This document shows positions 24,311 to 36,889 of a stretch of 64,000 nt of DNA, in pieces. How positions within the stretch are numbered: the stretch's first letter is position 1; the number at the start of each line of letters is the position of its first letter. The stretch comes from Tretioscincus oriximinensis. Lineage: Eukaryota; Chordata; Lepidosauria; Squamata; Gymnophthalmidae. The translations under genes and the position numbers were made by a program. The stretch is from the NCBI GenBank assembly GCA_022410635.1, contig JAJVDF010000493.1, forward strand, positions 690,205 through 754,204. The letters are read 5' to 3'. The notes below the pieces were generated by a model that was given only the letters and a program-made list of their open reading frames with translations, did no database searches and had not been told where the DNA came from.

Positions 24311-24778
24311 AAGCAAAAAAACCCTGGATGGCCTCTACAAAAGGCTTAAACATAGAAAACAGATCAAATTTAACATTTAAAGCAAGGGAATTCTATATAA
24401 ATGTGCAAAATTATTTAATAACAATAAATAACCTTTGAGCAATGCAAAACTCTAAAAATAGTCCAATAAAAGTTCTTAAAAGTCCAAGATAAAATACCCG
24501 GTAGATCAAATTGTAAAATCCAAAAATGCATCATCTGGCCTACCATCTTTTGAATTTTATAATTTAATTATGCTATTTTGAACTTTTAATAACTTCTATT
24601 GGACTTTTTTTAGAGCTTTGTATTGCTCCCTTTATGCTCAAGGGTTATTGACGGTTTGTTATTAAATAATTTTCCACATTTATATAGAATTCCCTTACTT
24701 TATATCTTAAATTTGATAAGTTTTCTATGTTAAGTCTTTGGTTGTGGCTGTCCAGGGTGTTTTTTTTTTTTTGCTTAC
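24311..24778. mobile_element. Large foldback (inverted-repeat) element of about 465 bp
   Basis: The left arm (about 24311-24530) and right arm (about 24545-24778) are reverse complements over almost their whole length. Matching blocks include GGGAATTCTATATAAATGTG in the left arm and its complement near 24675-24695, AAAATTATTTAATAACAA, and the GTCCAATAAAAGTTCTTAAA block. The arms differ by point changes and small indels, and the loop is only about 15 bases. There is no coding content. It resembles a foldback or miniature transposon, but I find no clear target duplication and cannot name a family. Confidence 0.75.
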
Positions 24779-25181
24779 AGCTTCCATACAGTACAGTGGA
24801 GCTTATGGCAGGCACTCAGAATTCAGACTGCAGCAGGTAGCAGAATTACAACCTTATAGATTAACGTCTGGCTAAACTCAAAAAAATATGGACAGTAAAA
24901 TGTACTTTTGAAATACTTTGGTGCCAGAGAGGCAAGGAAACATCACCAACACACTTTCAGGCAAACAGGCAAAGATATACTTTATTTCCAGAAATTATTC
25001 CCAAAATTATGTCTGGAATTTTAAATATTTGAATCCAGGATTCCTTATTTCTGTAAAGGGGACTTGGAATATTTTGGCAAGTTCCTGGAAAAGCCGTGAT
25101 GCATCAGATTTGCTCAAAAGCATTGTTTGTTTGGGCTCAGTGGTTCTTAAGAACTGCTATCTCTTAAGAAGTCACTTTTTC

Positions 25182-25195
25182 TCACCAGGGGGCGT
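25182..25195 (+). promoter_or_regulatory. Weak CTCF-like motif
   Basis: TCACCAGGGGGCGT matches 12 of 14 positions of the CTCF core consensus. It is in the same orientation as the motifs at 7130 and 46426. It is a sequence match only. Confidence 0.25.
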
Positions 25196-25353
25196 TCAGG
25201 ACAAACTGGATAATCCCTGTTTTCCTCTGTTTCTGTGGGTCAAATGCAAAGAAAAAAAGAATGTCTGAAGTTCACAAAAGTGGAGTTTGAATGGGCAAGA
25301 CTGGCTTTTTGCTCTTGAGGTACTGGGGTGGTCTGTAGACGGGGCAAAATGGT

Positions 25354-25913
25354 GGTTTGTGTAGGGTTGCCATACGTCCCGGTAAACCGGGACAAACCTG
25401 GTTTTGGGGACTAAAATATAGTCCCCTCCGGGTTTTAAGCTAAAATCCCGGCTTTTTACATTCCCCGATGCTGTGTCAGGGAATGTAAAAAGGCGGGATT
25501 TTAAAGGAAAAGCAGCCGTCAGAGCTGACGGCTGCAGCGCGCGGCACGCTTTCCGGGGTCCTGGGAGGCCCCTCGGAGTGCGCCGTCGCTGCTCCTTGGC
25601 TGCTCCCTGCTCTCGCTGCCAACTCGCCTCTAGAAACGCCTGGGTTTCTGACAGGAGGGCAGCTCTGTTCTCCTCTCACAAACCCAAGCGTTTTTGCTCT
25701 GCTGATGCAGACGAGTTGGCGGCGAGAGCAGGGAGAAACCCTGCCACCAGCAAAGGAGCAGGTGCACGCGTGCACACAGACGCTTGTAGTGAGACAGGCA
25801 GGGGTTTTTCCTGTCTCGCTACAAGCGTCCGTATGTGCGCGTGCGCACATGCCCGCGCACCCCACCCCCGTCCCGGTTTTGGGTTGCTAGAATATGGCAA
25901 CCCTAGGTTTGTG
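25354..25913. mobile_element. Non-autonomous hAT-like DNA transposon with perfect 8-bp target duplications
   Basis: The 8-base repeat GGTTTGTG at 25354-25361 and 25906-25913 flanks a 544-base element (25362-25905). Its ends are perfect inverted repeats, TAGGGTTGCCATA and TATGGCAACCCTA. An 8-bp duplication with such termini is characteristic of the hAT superfamily. The interior is GC- and CpG-rich and built from hairpins: arms 25441-25465/25479-25503 (25 bases, one mismatch), 25512-25521/25526-25535, 25603-25626/25712-25735 (24 bases, one mismatch), and about 25780-25830. It contains no transposase. The 162-residue open frame across it is a by-product of this composition. Confidence 0.88.
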
Positions 25914-28235
25914 ACATATCAATTTGATTGGATGTATGTGTGCAAATGCTTAGGGGGATAGGCTGTGTGCATTTATAGTAGAAAGTCCAGCAAAGGGCTT
26001 GTAGCAATTGGAGACTAATAGGAGAAAGGTAGGTGGCATGAGCTTTTGTAGACAAGCTACAGACAGCTGCCTAATTTCAAATGGCTACTTGCACATAAGA
26101 AGACACTCAGCACAGATGAAGAAATGGATACAAGATGCCACAAACCCAGGTGTCAACTCTGCTCACACATCCACCCATGGGACCTAATCACACTACCCCC
26201 AACATTTCACTTGCTCGGCCTCTAAGGTGATGTATTCCATTTTCAGTCAACAATGGCCAAACAGGACAGTCCTACATTAGAGAATAAATGAACACAAATA
26301 AGATATTTTGAATGGCAACACACAGAAACGGTTGCAGAGCATTTCAGTCTTCCAGGACATTCCATCTCCCAGACCTCAGAACTGCAATTCTTGAACAAAG
26401 ATGCTACAATGGAACATTTGAAAGAGAAACAGCAGAACTACAATGCATATTGTACACATATACAGTTCATTGGCAAAGGATTTAATAGAGACAATAGTTT
26501 CCTGGCACACTAGATGTATTATAACACCAGTTAACTATTTGATGCACAATCAACCAGATGCATCTCGTTTCTCTAGGCATTTTCCTCTACTTGAGAGGAT
26601 TAACTTCTGCCATTTAGCTGTTTTTCTCAGCTAGTTATCCACATACCACATTTACATGTCCTTTGTCATCTCTTACACACAGCTTCCTATAAAATCTGTT
26701 CTTGACATTGTTCTCCTAACTACTGAAGAAATAGACATGTCTATGAAAGCTCATGCCACCTACCTTTTACCTGTTAATCTCCAAGTGCTACAAGCCCCCT
26801 TGATAGTATATGTAAAAGGGGAAATTCATTATTTTGCGTTTGAATCCATCAATATAAAAAGGCAAGGTAGTTTACTGCTGGGCATTGTTTCTTTGTTGTC
26901 CTTCATATCCTGCTCTACATCACATAGCCTTGGGGTGGATTAAAACTGAAAGATTTGTAGGAGAGGTAATGAGTAGGGCTTTGTAAGGCCCCACTCTTGT
27001 TTGTTTTTCCCCTTCTTATGATTCTCAAGAGACAGGGGACTTTCCTTCTGGCTCTGTTCTAGACCCCACTTAAAGGCTTTGAGATCTAAAGAATGTCCAG
27101 CCTTATGTGGTGACAGCAGCAGTAAACTGATTCTGTTGCCATTTTATGAGAGATGGCCCCAATTATTCTGACGTATTGGTCATCTTGTGCGTCTGGGCAG
27201 CATCACAAAAGCCAGAGAACCTTTGGAGTCATAATAGATGTAGTCAGCTGCTTTTTTAGACTTAGTCCAGCTTCTCTTCCACTGCACACTGCAGGCAGTG
27301 GATATTCCAGAGAAGCAGCGCTTGTTTGGTATCAGCATCACAGCTCCAAATCCAGCAAGATTATGGGTCTTCAAGGGCAGTGACTATTTTGATGATACCT
27401 GCCTGCCATACCTTGCCTCTCTGCCTTTCCTCAAAAGACAGACCTTGCTGGAGCACCTTACAGCTTATTTCTAACCAGAATGGAAAACAGGTTTGTTGCC
27501 CTCTGTTCCTAGCTCCTCCCAGGCTTTGTCTCTGTTCCCAATACCTGGGTTATTTAATAGGTGTCTCAGCAAGTAAAGTCACTGCCGTTTAATACAACCT
27601 GATGTATTAAAAACTCAGTAATGGAGCTCCTGCCAACCTGTTCTTCACAAGGAACTTTTCCTCATTCATCTGCATTGACTACTCCTTTTCCTCAAGATAT
27701 TTTGCCTATAGTTATTCTTTTTACATGTTTTTCAGTGGGGAAAATGCTATTTAGGCTAGAAAAAGAGGAAGCAGGGGGCTGCTTCCCACTCATTTTTTTT
27801 AAAGTATTATAAAATATTTAAGTTCCTGAGAGTGGTAGCAAAACCATCTGTTTTTACAGGCTGCTTCCCACTCTTGACCCAGGAGGAAGTGGGCTCTCTC
27901 TGTCAAGCCTTGATGAGCAGCCTGGGCAAAAGATAACCCAGAAATTCTTGCGCGTTTCTCCCATAGGGGTTTTAGGAGGTTCCTCAAGCTTTGGCATTAT
28001 TGGTTGATGGAACCTGCTTTTGGACCATGGTGGAAGCTGTAAGGAGTTGTTCTACCAGCAGCTGGTACAGTGAATAGCCTGGGGGCTGGGACTCCTCTCA
28101 GTTACACAGTTCCTACCTTCTGGGAAATCCTTTAGGGCAGAGGGCATATAGAAGTGAATATTGCCAGGTTCCCATGTGTGTCAACATGCTGTGGGCCATA
28201 ATAGTTTCTTCTGTCCCTGTTCGCCTTCTCTGCAG

Positions 28236-28237
<2 letters not shown>

Positions 28238-28267
<30 letters not shown>
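28238..28267. repeat. (GT)n microsatellite
   Basis: About fifteen GT units ending in ACATAG. It explains the poly(Thr-His) open frames on the opposite strand. Confidence 0.96.
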
Positions 28268-28269
<2 letters not shown>

Positions 28270-29599
28270 ATAGAAGAGGAATCCTGCTGGGTGTCTGCCA
28301 GCATCTGATAAATTGAATTCTTTTCGAGGAGCTCTTTATTGCCTGCCTGAAATGGGTCCCTTTTCTATGGCTGCAGAGCACAAAGTAGAATCCTTAACAG
28401 CAAGGAAGCAGGAGAAATCAATTTCCCGGTGTGTGGGAAGGTGGTGATGTGGGATGTGTTTTTTTATGCCTGCCTGGGAGTTCCAGCACTTGTTGCAAGT
28501 TGGGAAAGAGGGAAGATGCCTGGGTCAGGTGAGATTGTGCCTGTTGCTGAGCCAAACAGCCCCAGGAACCTGGAGAGGGGCCGGGGGTAAGCTCTTCCTC
28601 TCTCCCCCTTCTTGGTTGATGTTTATTTCACTCCTGGTGACTTCATGAGTCCCTGGGTGATGTTTAACCCAACCAGGAGCTCTGCAGATATGTGGCTGCT
28701 GCATCTTCAGCCATGCCTCTTGCAAACAAATTGCATTCATCAGGAACTGTGTTTTGTGTCAAGCCTGACTTTTACAAAGGCAGCTGCTGGTCTGGAGCAG
28801 TGGCAGGAACATGGCAGTTTTGCAAGAGTTGTACTGGTTTTGCTGTTCTGTGCTTAAAGTCTGGTTGTGGTCTCTGGCAAACCTAACTAAGGATTGGTAA
28901 CCTAGTTCTTGTCTTGCTTGTGTCTTAGGGCTGTGGACAGGCATTGCCCTCAGCTCACTACTTTGTCCTGAAGGAAGATGGAGACAGGAGTGGAGGAGAT
29001 TGTAGCCTGGCAGTTTGTAGTATTTACTCAAAGCAGTTGGTTGACATGCCTTGGGGAGAGTCTCTACGAGGGGTGTCTTGACAAAGCTAAGAATGTTGGG
29101 AAACAAGCAGAGCTTGCCTATTGAAATGGTCTATGAAGAAGAGTTCCTTCCATGGTTAGGATGGGCCAAAGACTATGCTAGAATTGCCTACCCAGAGAGA
29201 CAAGGATTGGCATGACAAACCTATTGGGGGAGTTCAGAATTAAAACTTCTGGGTTGAAGAGGCAAGTGTGCCAACTGCTGCCTCCTGGAAGAAAAAGGAG
29301 CTGTGACTAGTTGCAAAGGATGCGGTGACCAATAGCTTCTGCATTCTCTTGGGTTTGGAACACAAGAGAGAGTCTTTCTTTGGACCCAGAGCCCTTTCAG
29401 TTGTTCTGCTATATGTGACAGGAATCTTGGTACAATTAAAATGTTGATGTATACGCTGATAAACTGCTGATAAACAGCAAGACAAAGCAAAATTAAACTA
29501 AGACAAAATCGAACCAAGGGACCACCACGTGATCTTTTACTAGATTCTGCCCCACTGGGGTTACTAGGAGAACTTTCTTAGAGGATCATAATAATTAGA

Positions 29600-29830
29600 C
29601 AGGATTCTACGGAAGGAGATGTCCATGTATTTGAAACATAACTTATTTAGGGCTTTAAATGCCAAGACCCTGAATTGGATCCAGAAATTATTAGTGAATA
29701 GTGCAGAACTGGCAGAGAACTTCTGAGATAAATTGTGGCTGCAGAACTTTGCATGAATACTGCTTTCAGTGTGTTGCAGTAATGTCGCCTGGATGTTGGA
29801 GGAGCCTGGGCCTCTATGGCTAGGGGAAAA
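29600..29830. repeat. Probable dispersed LINE-derived repeat fragment
   Basis: The blocks TTTAGGGCTTTAAATGCCAA, CCCTGAATTGGATCCAGAA and GTGTTGCAGTAATGTCGCC resemble a repeat I remember as common in squamate genomes (LINE-derived). The assignment rests on memory, without protein support. Confidence 0.4.
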
Positions 29831-32426
29831 GCTTATGTTGTAAGCATGACCGGGGTCAATCAGCCCCACCCACCCAACCCACACACAAACACAAACCAAT
29901 TAATTGATTTCAGGATTGGCTCACTTGACAAAGCTTGTAAGTTGACCAGGCTGATGAATCTCACTGCATTTTGTCACAAGGGAGTTCACAAGTTCTTCTG
30001 TGCTATCAGTTTGGCACCCAATGCTTTGGTCCCTTAGACGGTTGAGGAGATTTTTTTTATTGTGCCCACCAAGAAACTGGAAAGACCTTTGTCATGTGAT
30101 GGGCTTCTCTCTCTCTGTGGGTGTGGGGCTCTGAAGGCAGCATCAAAGCAGCAAATAAGATTATTTGATGCTTGCTTGGCCCAAGGGTTGTGATAAAAGC
30201 TTCTATTCCAGTTTCAGTGATGAGACACTGCTTTGGGGAATGTGGGTAGTATTATGTGAGGAGGAAGATGATTTCACCTTTATCCTTCTGGGATGATTTT
30301 ATTAACTTNTCTGGAAACAAAAAGCCCTTAACATGGGGTTTTTTTTCTGGTGACATATTTCACTCTATATCCATTTTACATGAAACAAGATTTCTCGTTT
30401 TGATGCCTGGTTTGGAGAAATGCTTTTGGATGGGTCCAATTGAGGGGTTGAAGTCTTTCATGGTGCAGTCACAGTGTTGCTAGTGTCTACAAATAACCCT
30501 GTGGTCCAGGAATTGGCCTAAACCCATTCAGAAACCAATTTCTTGACATACTAGCCGAAGTAGCTGAGAGTTTCTGTATTTCAAGCTCGCAGATCTAGGC
30601 TCCCTTCTCCCCCCCCCCCCGCAATTTCAAAGCCCTGGGTGTTTCTCATACTCATCGATCTGCCCAAGGCTATTGGGTCTGTGGCAATTGTTACCTTCAG
30701 ACTGTATCTCCAGGAGGAGCTGCAAGGGTTCCCATGGATGTGTCTGTCCTTCCAGAGGCCTAATTGGCTATGGTGTCTTCTCTAGGAGGGTGGATATAGC
30801 TGGTTCTCCAGTAGAGATCCCTGGGGATAACAAATGGCCCTGCCTCTGCGGAGGATTCAACACACTGCAACAATGTGTAATGCAAACTGACAAGGCAAAC
30901 AGCTTCATTAGTTTAAGATCCAGCTGCTTCTTTTTGGGTGCAGTGGGATCCCATGCTTCTTGGAAAACAGTGGGTGGTCCTGTCAGGGAAGAAAGGATGA
31001 GATGGGGTAGGGCAGTCAGACTGAGGGAATTCAGGCATCTATCAGAGACTCTGGGCCTTGAGAAGAGGACAGTTTTATCTGTCTTGATCACATTGTGCTG
31101 GTATAAGTTCACTGGTAACGGGGAATTTGAGAGAGGGAAATTTACTACAGGCAGTCTCTACCCACATCCCTCCATAAAAACTATTTCCTTGGGGCCTGAA
31201 AAATGTGCTTTTACCTCCTCCCCAAAACAGTCTCCAGGAAAATCCCCTTCCTAGGGATCAGATGGTAGAGATAGTCCTTCTGGATCTAGCTGCTATCATG
31301 TTCAACTGTCCTCCTCTTGGCAAAAGGTTTCTTCTATGTACCCCCTGAGGTCAGTTAGGGTAGAATAATTATCACCGTTCTCCAAGTAGCAAGGCACTAG
31401 GTTGAGGAGGAGGGGTGGCAAACCCTTTTGAAGGTAGGAGGTAACTAGTTTATAAATAGCAAAGGCCACTTAGATTTCATGCATGCAAATGGAGGCCTTC
31501 CTTATAATCCTGACATTGAAGCTTGGCTTTGTAGGGTCTCTTGGAAGATTCAAGGTGGTTTCTTTGAGCAACTGGCTATGAGAGGAAGAGCTCCTACTTC
31601 TGTGTGCTCTTTGGCCTATACAAAGGCAGTGATTATTGAAGTGATTTGTTTGTGTGTGGGGTTCCTTTTATCTTGACGAGTACCTTGGCATTGAACATTT
31701 GGTGAGAGACACACAGGACTGAGAGATGAGAAGATTCCTTTAGGTTCAACATCTGTGATACAAGGGTGCGCAGTAATCACATTGGGGCTTAGTGTTGCCT
31801 ATTGGCAGTTGCCCAGCATCTACTTTTGCATTGCAATTGGTTAGATGGCTCTGTGACCAAAGCTGATTGTCATGTAGTTCCTGTTCTAGTACTCTTTCAA
31901 CTTTTGAAAGGAACATTCAGCTCTAAGGTGCTATATAGCCATCTGGGACCCTTGCATCTTTCCGCTGCTGCTGTTGCTCCGAGGAATGGAGGCAGCCTGT
32001 CGTTAAGAGGTAGCCAGGCACAAGCTGGGCTGAGGCTGACTGGGCCTGAATGTTGCTGCTCTGGGAAAAGGCCATAAGCAGAATTGTGGTGCTGGTGCTC
32101 CTAGAATGACAGCAAATCTCATTAACACTTGCCAGTTCACCATTAACAGGCTTCAGCAGAGGAGCGATTAAGATAGAAGCTCTTTTTTAGGTTTAGTTCA
32201 AGCAGCTGATATTCTCTTTTTAATTGGAGTTTGCTAATAGCCTCCTAATACGTTTTTAGTTAGAAGAGATCTGCTCTATCACTGGACTCAGCTAAAGTGT
32301 TCAGAGCAACTATTCTGGCTGGCTAGGAATGAGATCATCCCTGCAGAGAAGGACTGGGGAGAGGAGCATGCTTTGGAGGAAGCACTCATAGGGGATCAGA
32401 AGGTTAAACAATTGCAGTAAGAGAAC

Positions 32427-32520
32427 TGCTAGCTACCACCACCTCTTCTGGAAGTAAATTCCACAGGCCAATGACCCTCTGGATGAAAAAAAATACTTTT
32501 ATTTGTCCTCACTCTTCTGT
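32427..32520 (-). repeat. CR1-type LINE fragment, antisense
   Basis: GCTAGCTACCACCACCTCTT, CTGGAAGTAAATTCCACAGG and CCAATGACCCTCTGGATGAA are the reverse complement of the CR1 ORF2 C-terminal block. Both ends are missing. Confidence 0.8.
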
Positions 32521-33256
32521 CTCCCTGGTGTAGTTGACCTCTATCTGCTTTGTCTGACTTTGAGAAAACATATAGCCTCGTATCTCAGAAAATATAAACA
32601 AGCCAAGTGATGGAAAACCAGCCTTGGCATCACTTGCCTTTCACAAAGGTAACTTGGAGCATTTATTTTGAAATGCACTCCTTCATTTAAAGCATCTGGG
32701 TGCTCCACAACGAAAGCCTGTGGAAAAGCAGTCACGATGCTTTTCCACAAAGCATCCAGTAAGTGCTGCTGAGACAGCTATGTGCAAGAGCCAGGAAATC
32801 CTCAGGGCCACTTCTTATCTTTGACTAATCAGGGAGGCAGATTTGTGGGTAGCAGTGGAAATGACCCAGCTGCAATCCCAAATGCCAGATCCATTCCTTT
32901 TTTAACATCTAATAAACTCCAGGTCTGACTGGAGAATTGCCATTTTTTTGCTATTCCTCTGCATTTCAGATCCACCTTTACAAAAGTGAGATTTGATCAG
33001 TGCCCTGTGGTGATGAGAAAATACCAGTCCAAAGTAGAGTCAGTGTCTCTAGCGCTTAGACTTTGGAGGACACTGCTTATTTTCTCATTTTCTGTCTGTT
33101 ATATGTTACCATTAAGGAGCGTTATTTAGCTCTCATTTTGATGAAATATCAAGAACTGAACAATAGGGATAAAGTCCATGTTGCTAACAGGCGTAGAGAG
33201 AACAGTTGCCATCAGAACTGTCACTTTTCTTTTGAACGCCATTAAAATCTGTGGTG

Positions 33257-33999
33257 CTCTCTGTGGCGTTCTCCATTTTACAGGTTTGTGTTTCTTTTAT
33301 AAACTTACCAGATATCCCAGAGNGAGGGGGGAAGAGCAGGCCTGGGCAGGGGCGGGGCTTCCTGAATCCCTGATTGGGAGGGGGCGTGGCTGGAGGAGTC
33401 AGCCAATGGGGCCTCGAATAGCCGGCTGGTCAGCAGATAAAAGGNAAGCTGACCAGGGCTAGTGGCCTTTCTGTCGGAGAGACTTGTGGTGTAGCAAGTT
33501 GACAGAGGGGTCCGCTTCTGATCTGCCTCAGAGGGAGGGGGTGGAAGTGTATGGTAGCCTGAAAGAGTCAAAGTTGAGGCTTGACTTGGGGCTGGAACAA
33601 ATCAATTGACACAGGGTCTGTCTCTTTAAGGATCTGGAAACTAATGTTGCTCTTATTTGGTGTGTGTGCTTGAGTCAGGCTTACTTTATAAAAGCCGAAG
33701 CTTTATTATTCTAATCTTCTTTCTATTCCTTATTTGTAAATAATAAACTTATTTGTTTCAATTCAAACATCTCTTTCTTTTATTTCTATAACAACAATAA
33801 ATAAGCACGCTACTGATGGGGGCTGAGAATAAAGCCCCATCACTGAGATAAACACAGAGGCCTTGTGTAGGCCTGAGGATATTACAGTTGCTCCAAGCAG
33901 TTGTGGGTGCTGGCTTGGGCCACAGGAGGATATTGTGGCACCCCTGACTGTGAGGGTCATCTAATAGTGGGGCCCTCAAGTAGGGGTCGCCACACTCTC
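33257..33999 (+). mobile_element. Solo LTR (733 bp) with 5-bp target duplications, sense to SND1
   Basis: The LTR spans 33262-33994 and begins TGTGGCG and ends CGCCACA. It is flanked by CTCTC at 33257-33261 and 33995-33999. Promoter-like elements occur in order: GC box GGGGCGGGGC (33349), ATTGG, a GGGGGCGTGGC box, CCAAT (33403) and a TATA-like AGATAAAAG (33435). AATAAA lies at 33742, giving a U3-R-U5 layout on the + strand. No internal retroviral or gypsy coding region is present, so this is a solo LTR left by recombination. A sister copy is at 51433-52166. The superfamily is not determined. Confidence 0.85.
33349..33443 (+). promoter_or_regulatory. LTR promoter module
   Basis: Within the LTR, a GC box, an inverted CCAAT (GATTGGG), a GGGGGCGTGGC box, a CCAAT box (AGCCAATGGG) and the TATA-like AGATAAAAGG are spaced over 95 bases. 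This is a compact RNA polymerase II promoter arrangement pointing in the direction of SND1. Activity is not shown by sequence. Confidence 0.55.
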
Positions 34000-35027
34000 A
34001 AACTTGAATAAGCAGGTGATTTAAAATATTTGTTTATATCTGTTTTACATGTATTTATTGGCAGTGTTGCAATGATATGGTTAATTGAATAATCATCAAA
34101 TAAGTTGTTGTGGGCAACAGTGGAAATGTTTGTGGCATCAGGTTGTGACCAAGGAAAGAAGCGCTCATGGACTGTGAAAGTCATGCGCTACTATGTTAGG
34201 AGATCTTGAGACCACCAAACTATGTCACATACCAGGAGCAGCACTGTTTTGTTCTGCGTAGACTTGAGCCTTGAAAGTCTACTGCTGAGCATCCCTCTTT
34301 TCATATGCCAAAAAGATGGGAAGGCTATTCTTTCCCTTCCTCCTCCAGAGATGATTTCCTCTGAGCTTGTGCTATCATTTTTGGTCTTTTAGCCTGCTTT
34401 GCTCTGCTTTGTTATGTTGCATCCCAGGAAGAACTGGGAGTGCTGCTTTCTAGTTGGCTTGTGGACCTATCAAATTCATAAGGAANCAGTAATCTGGCTG
34501 CCCGTGCTGACTCGCCCTGCTGACCTCTCTGGACCTTTCAAAAACTTTTGCCCAGTTCTTTCCTTCTTTAGCCCAGGAGCCTTTTTAGTGGTGTATGTAT
34601 TTTGCTGTGGCAGGAAAAGGAAATGTGACAACATTCATGAATCGGATGTGAATAGTTTATCATTATTGCTTATTTTGAAATCCTCATGTATGGGCTGTGT
34701 GCACAGTTACAAAAATCAAAGTAATAAGGAAGCTTTGTCATGGAAACTACAGATCCGTGGTACTAAACCCAGATCATCAGAATGAATGGCTATGTCTTCT
34801 GGGCAAGAGGGCTAAAGATTACATCTGTGGCTGCCCTCTTCAAGATCTCAGAGTTATCTGCCCCCTCCCTCTCTAAAACTGTTCTCTGTGGAAGCCTGAA
34901 GCCAGGTGCAGCTCATAGGAACCATGTGAGACTTACTGTGTTAACAATGCCTCAAGGCATATGAAGAGTGGGCAGAACAGCTATATATAAGCCTGCAAGG
35001 ATCAGGCCTTGAAACATCTAAGTATGT

Positions 35028-35058
35028 AGGCATCACTGTGCCCTATGTAGTGATGCCT
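35028..35058. repeat. Small hairpin
   Basis: AGGCATCACT and AGTGATGCCT form 10-base perfect arms around an 11-base loop. No function is known. Confidence 0.6.
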
Positions 35059-36242
35059 GAGGAACTCTGACAGGCCACTTGGCATTTTGTTTGATTCTTA
35101 CTGTTTTTGTGTTTTGTTATTTTATAATGTACACTGTCCTGAAACCACAATGGCAGACAATATCCTGTGACTAATAAATAAAGGAAAAAAGTCAAACTTG
35201 ATGCTACTATGATGCCTCTTGGCCTGTGGGTATCCCTGTAGGTGCCATGCAGGAAGTCGAGTAAGGCAAGGGATGGGGTGACAATCTGAGTTTGTTGGCT
35301 TGTAGTTTGCATGAATGAAGGTTCTAACTTCTAGAGTTAGAAGTCAGATATGGAAGGAGGTTAGAATGTGAGGACTGTGCACTTTCAGCTTCTCCTAAGA
35401 ATAGGTGATGGGAGAGAGAAAGTTGTGCCAGGAGATGCTGAACCTGCCCTATATAAGTGTGGCTTTGAGCTGAACTGGGGTTGGTTTGGTCAGTTTGAGC
35501 TAGAACTGAACTGACATGCTTTTCCACAGAACTAATGCGTATTACTTCCAGCACAATTTAAACTCATAGCTGTGCTTCAAATGTTTTTGCTCTGAGCACC
35601 CTCCTCTCTCGTCATCCAGTTCAGTTAGCATGCTGGGAGTTGTTGTTGGTGTTCAGAGTAACGCAGAAGTGGTCTTTGCTGCCTGTAGGCACTTGAAGAG
35701 ATGCTTTCTAGCTGTGGCACAATGGTAGTGAGGAATTTATTGAGCCCAATCCATTCACAGAGGCCACTGATGTGCTCAGAACTGACACACCTTCTGTCTT
35801 CTTTCTAGAAATCTGGGACTGTCCGGTAGCTCTTTCTATGAGGAAACGTGTCTTCTGCAATGTACCACTCCACTTTCTTGGGCAGCAGCAGGTGATCAGA
35901 TCTATCTACCGAGCTGCCTTCCTCAAAGTCCTAATTACAGCAGCTCTGTGCAGAAGCTCTAATCTTACTTAACAGACTATGCTAAATCAGAAATCCATTT
36001 CAGAGCAGCTTCTATTGCCAACAGAATGATCCTCTCATTTTCTAATGTCTAATCTGTACAATATAATTGCTTTTCCGTATAGCATTTTCTTCTAACTCCT
36101 TCACTTTGCTCTGCTCTACCTCCCTCCCAACCCACATGTGCCTCACTTGACTTTATGAGGGCAGGAATCACAGGAGTAACCTTCTTGAGCTGGGCACTCC
36201 CAAGAGACCTAACGTAATATTTCTGATTTAGCTGCAAAAGTG

Positions 36243-36400
36243 TGAAGTGCCATTTGCAGGGAGTCATGAACAGGTGCATATTTTGCTTTCCTTTGTTCGA
36301 ACTGCCCAGGTGCATCTGGTTGGCCTCTGTGTGACACAGAATGCTGGACTAGATGGGCTGTGGCCTGATCCAATATGGCTCTTCTTATGTTCTTATGACA
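36243..36400 (+). repeat. CR1-type LINE 3' end
   Basis: It runs from GTGCCATTTGCAGGGAGTCA through GTGTGACACAGAATGCTGGA to GGCTCTTCTTATGTTCTTAT. It is only the last 158 bases of the family, well preserved, so a relatively young insertion. Confidence 0.9.
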
Positions 36401-36889
36401 TGAGGTGGGAGTAATATCCACACAGACACTTCACATTTTTCCTCACATTTCTTCCTCTTTGAATACAGAAAAGAAAAAGCAGAAGCCCAAATCACATTCT
36501 TTCCTCTGGTCACCCTCTTGCATTCTGTGCATATGGCTTATGCTCTGACACTTTTTCAGTTCCACNAGCTGTGGAGACAAGTGCCTTTTAAGGATCATCT
36601 TTCCACACAGACTTTGGCATGATGATGGAAAACTTGGCCATGGTATGCACCCCAAGATTTGATTAATTCAATCCAGTTAATAGTTAATTTTAAATTGGAC
36701 AGAAGGTTTCTGTGTGGAATTTGTGGGCGTAAGTTTTTATCTTGGTTTTATCATTTGATGAGTCAACTGTTTTATCCTCTGATTAAAANGAGAAGTTTCT
36801 GTGTAATCGTCTGCTTTCTCCTCTGCTCCCTGAATGGTAATCCAAGCTGAATCTCAAGAGTAGCTGTTTGCAAGGGATACAGAAAGGAA

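Noticed and set aside
25473..25961. 162-residue open frame and overlapping 129-residue frame on the other strand
   Set aside because: Both lie in the GC-rich hairpin interior of the hAT-like element, where lack of stops on both strands is expected. No domain is recognisable.
28113..28381. Thr-His repeat proteins on the minus strand
   Set aside because: They are translations of the GT microsatellite.
30673..31254. 193-residue open frame, the longest in the window
   Set aside because: Its translation has no recognisable domain, repeat or codon bias, it has an overlapping antisense frame, and no splice or promoter context supports it. It is a chance frame in intron sequence.
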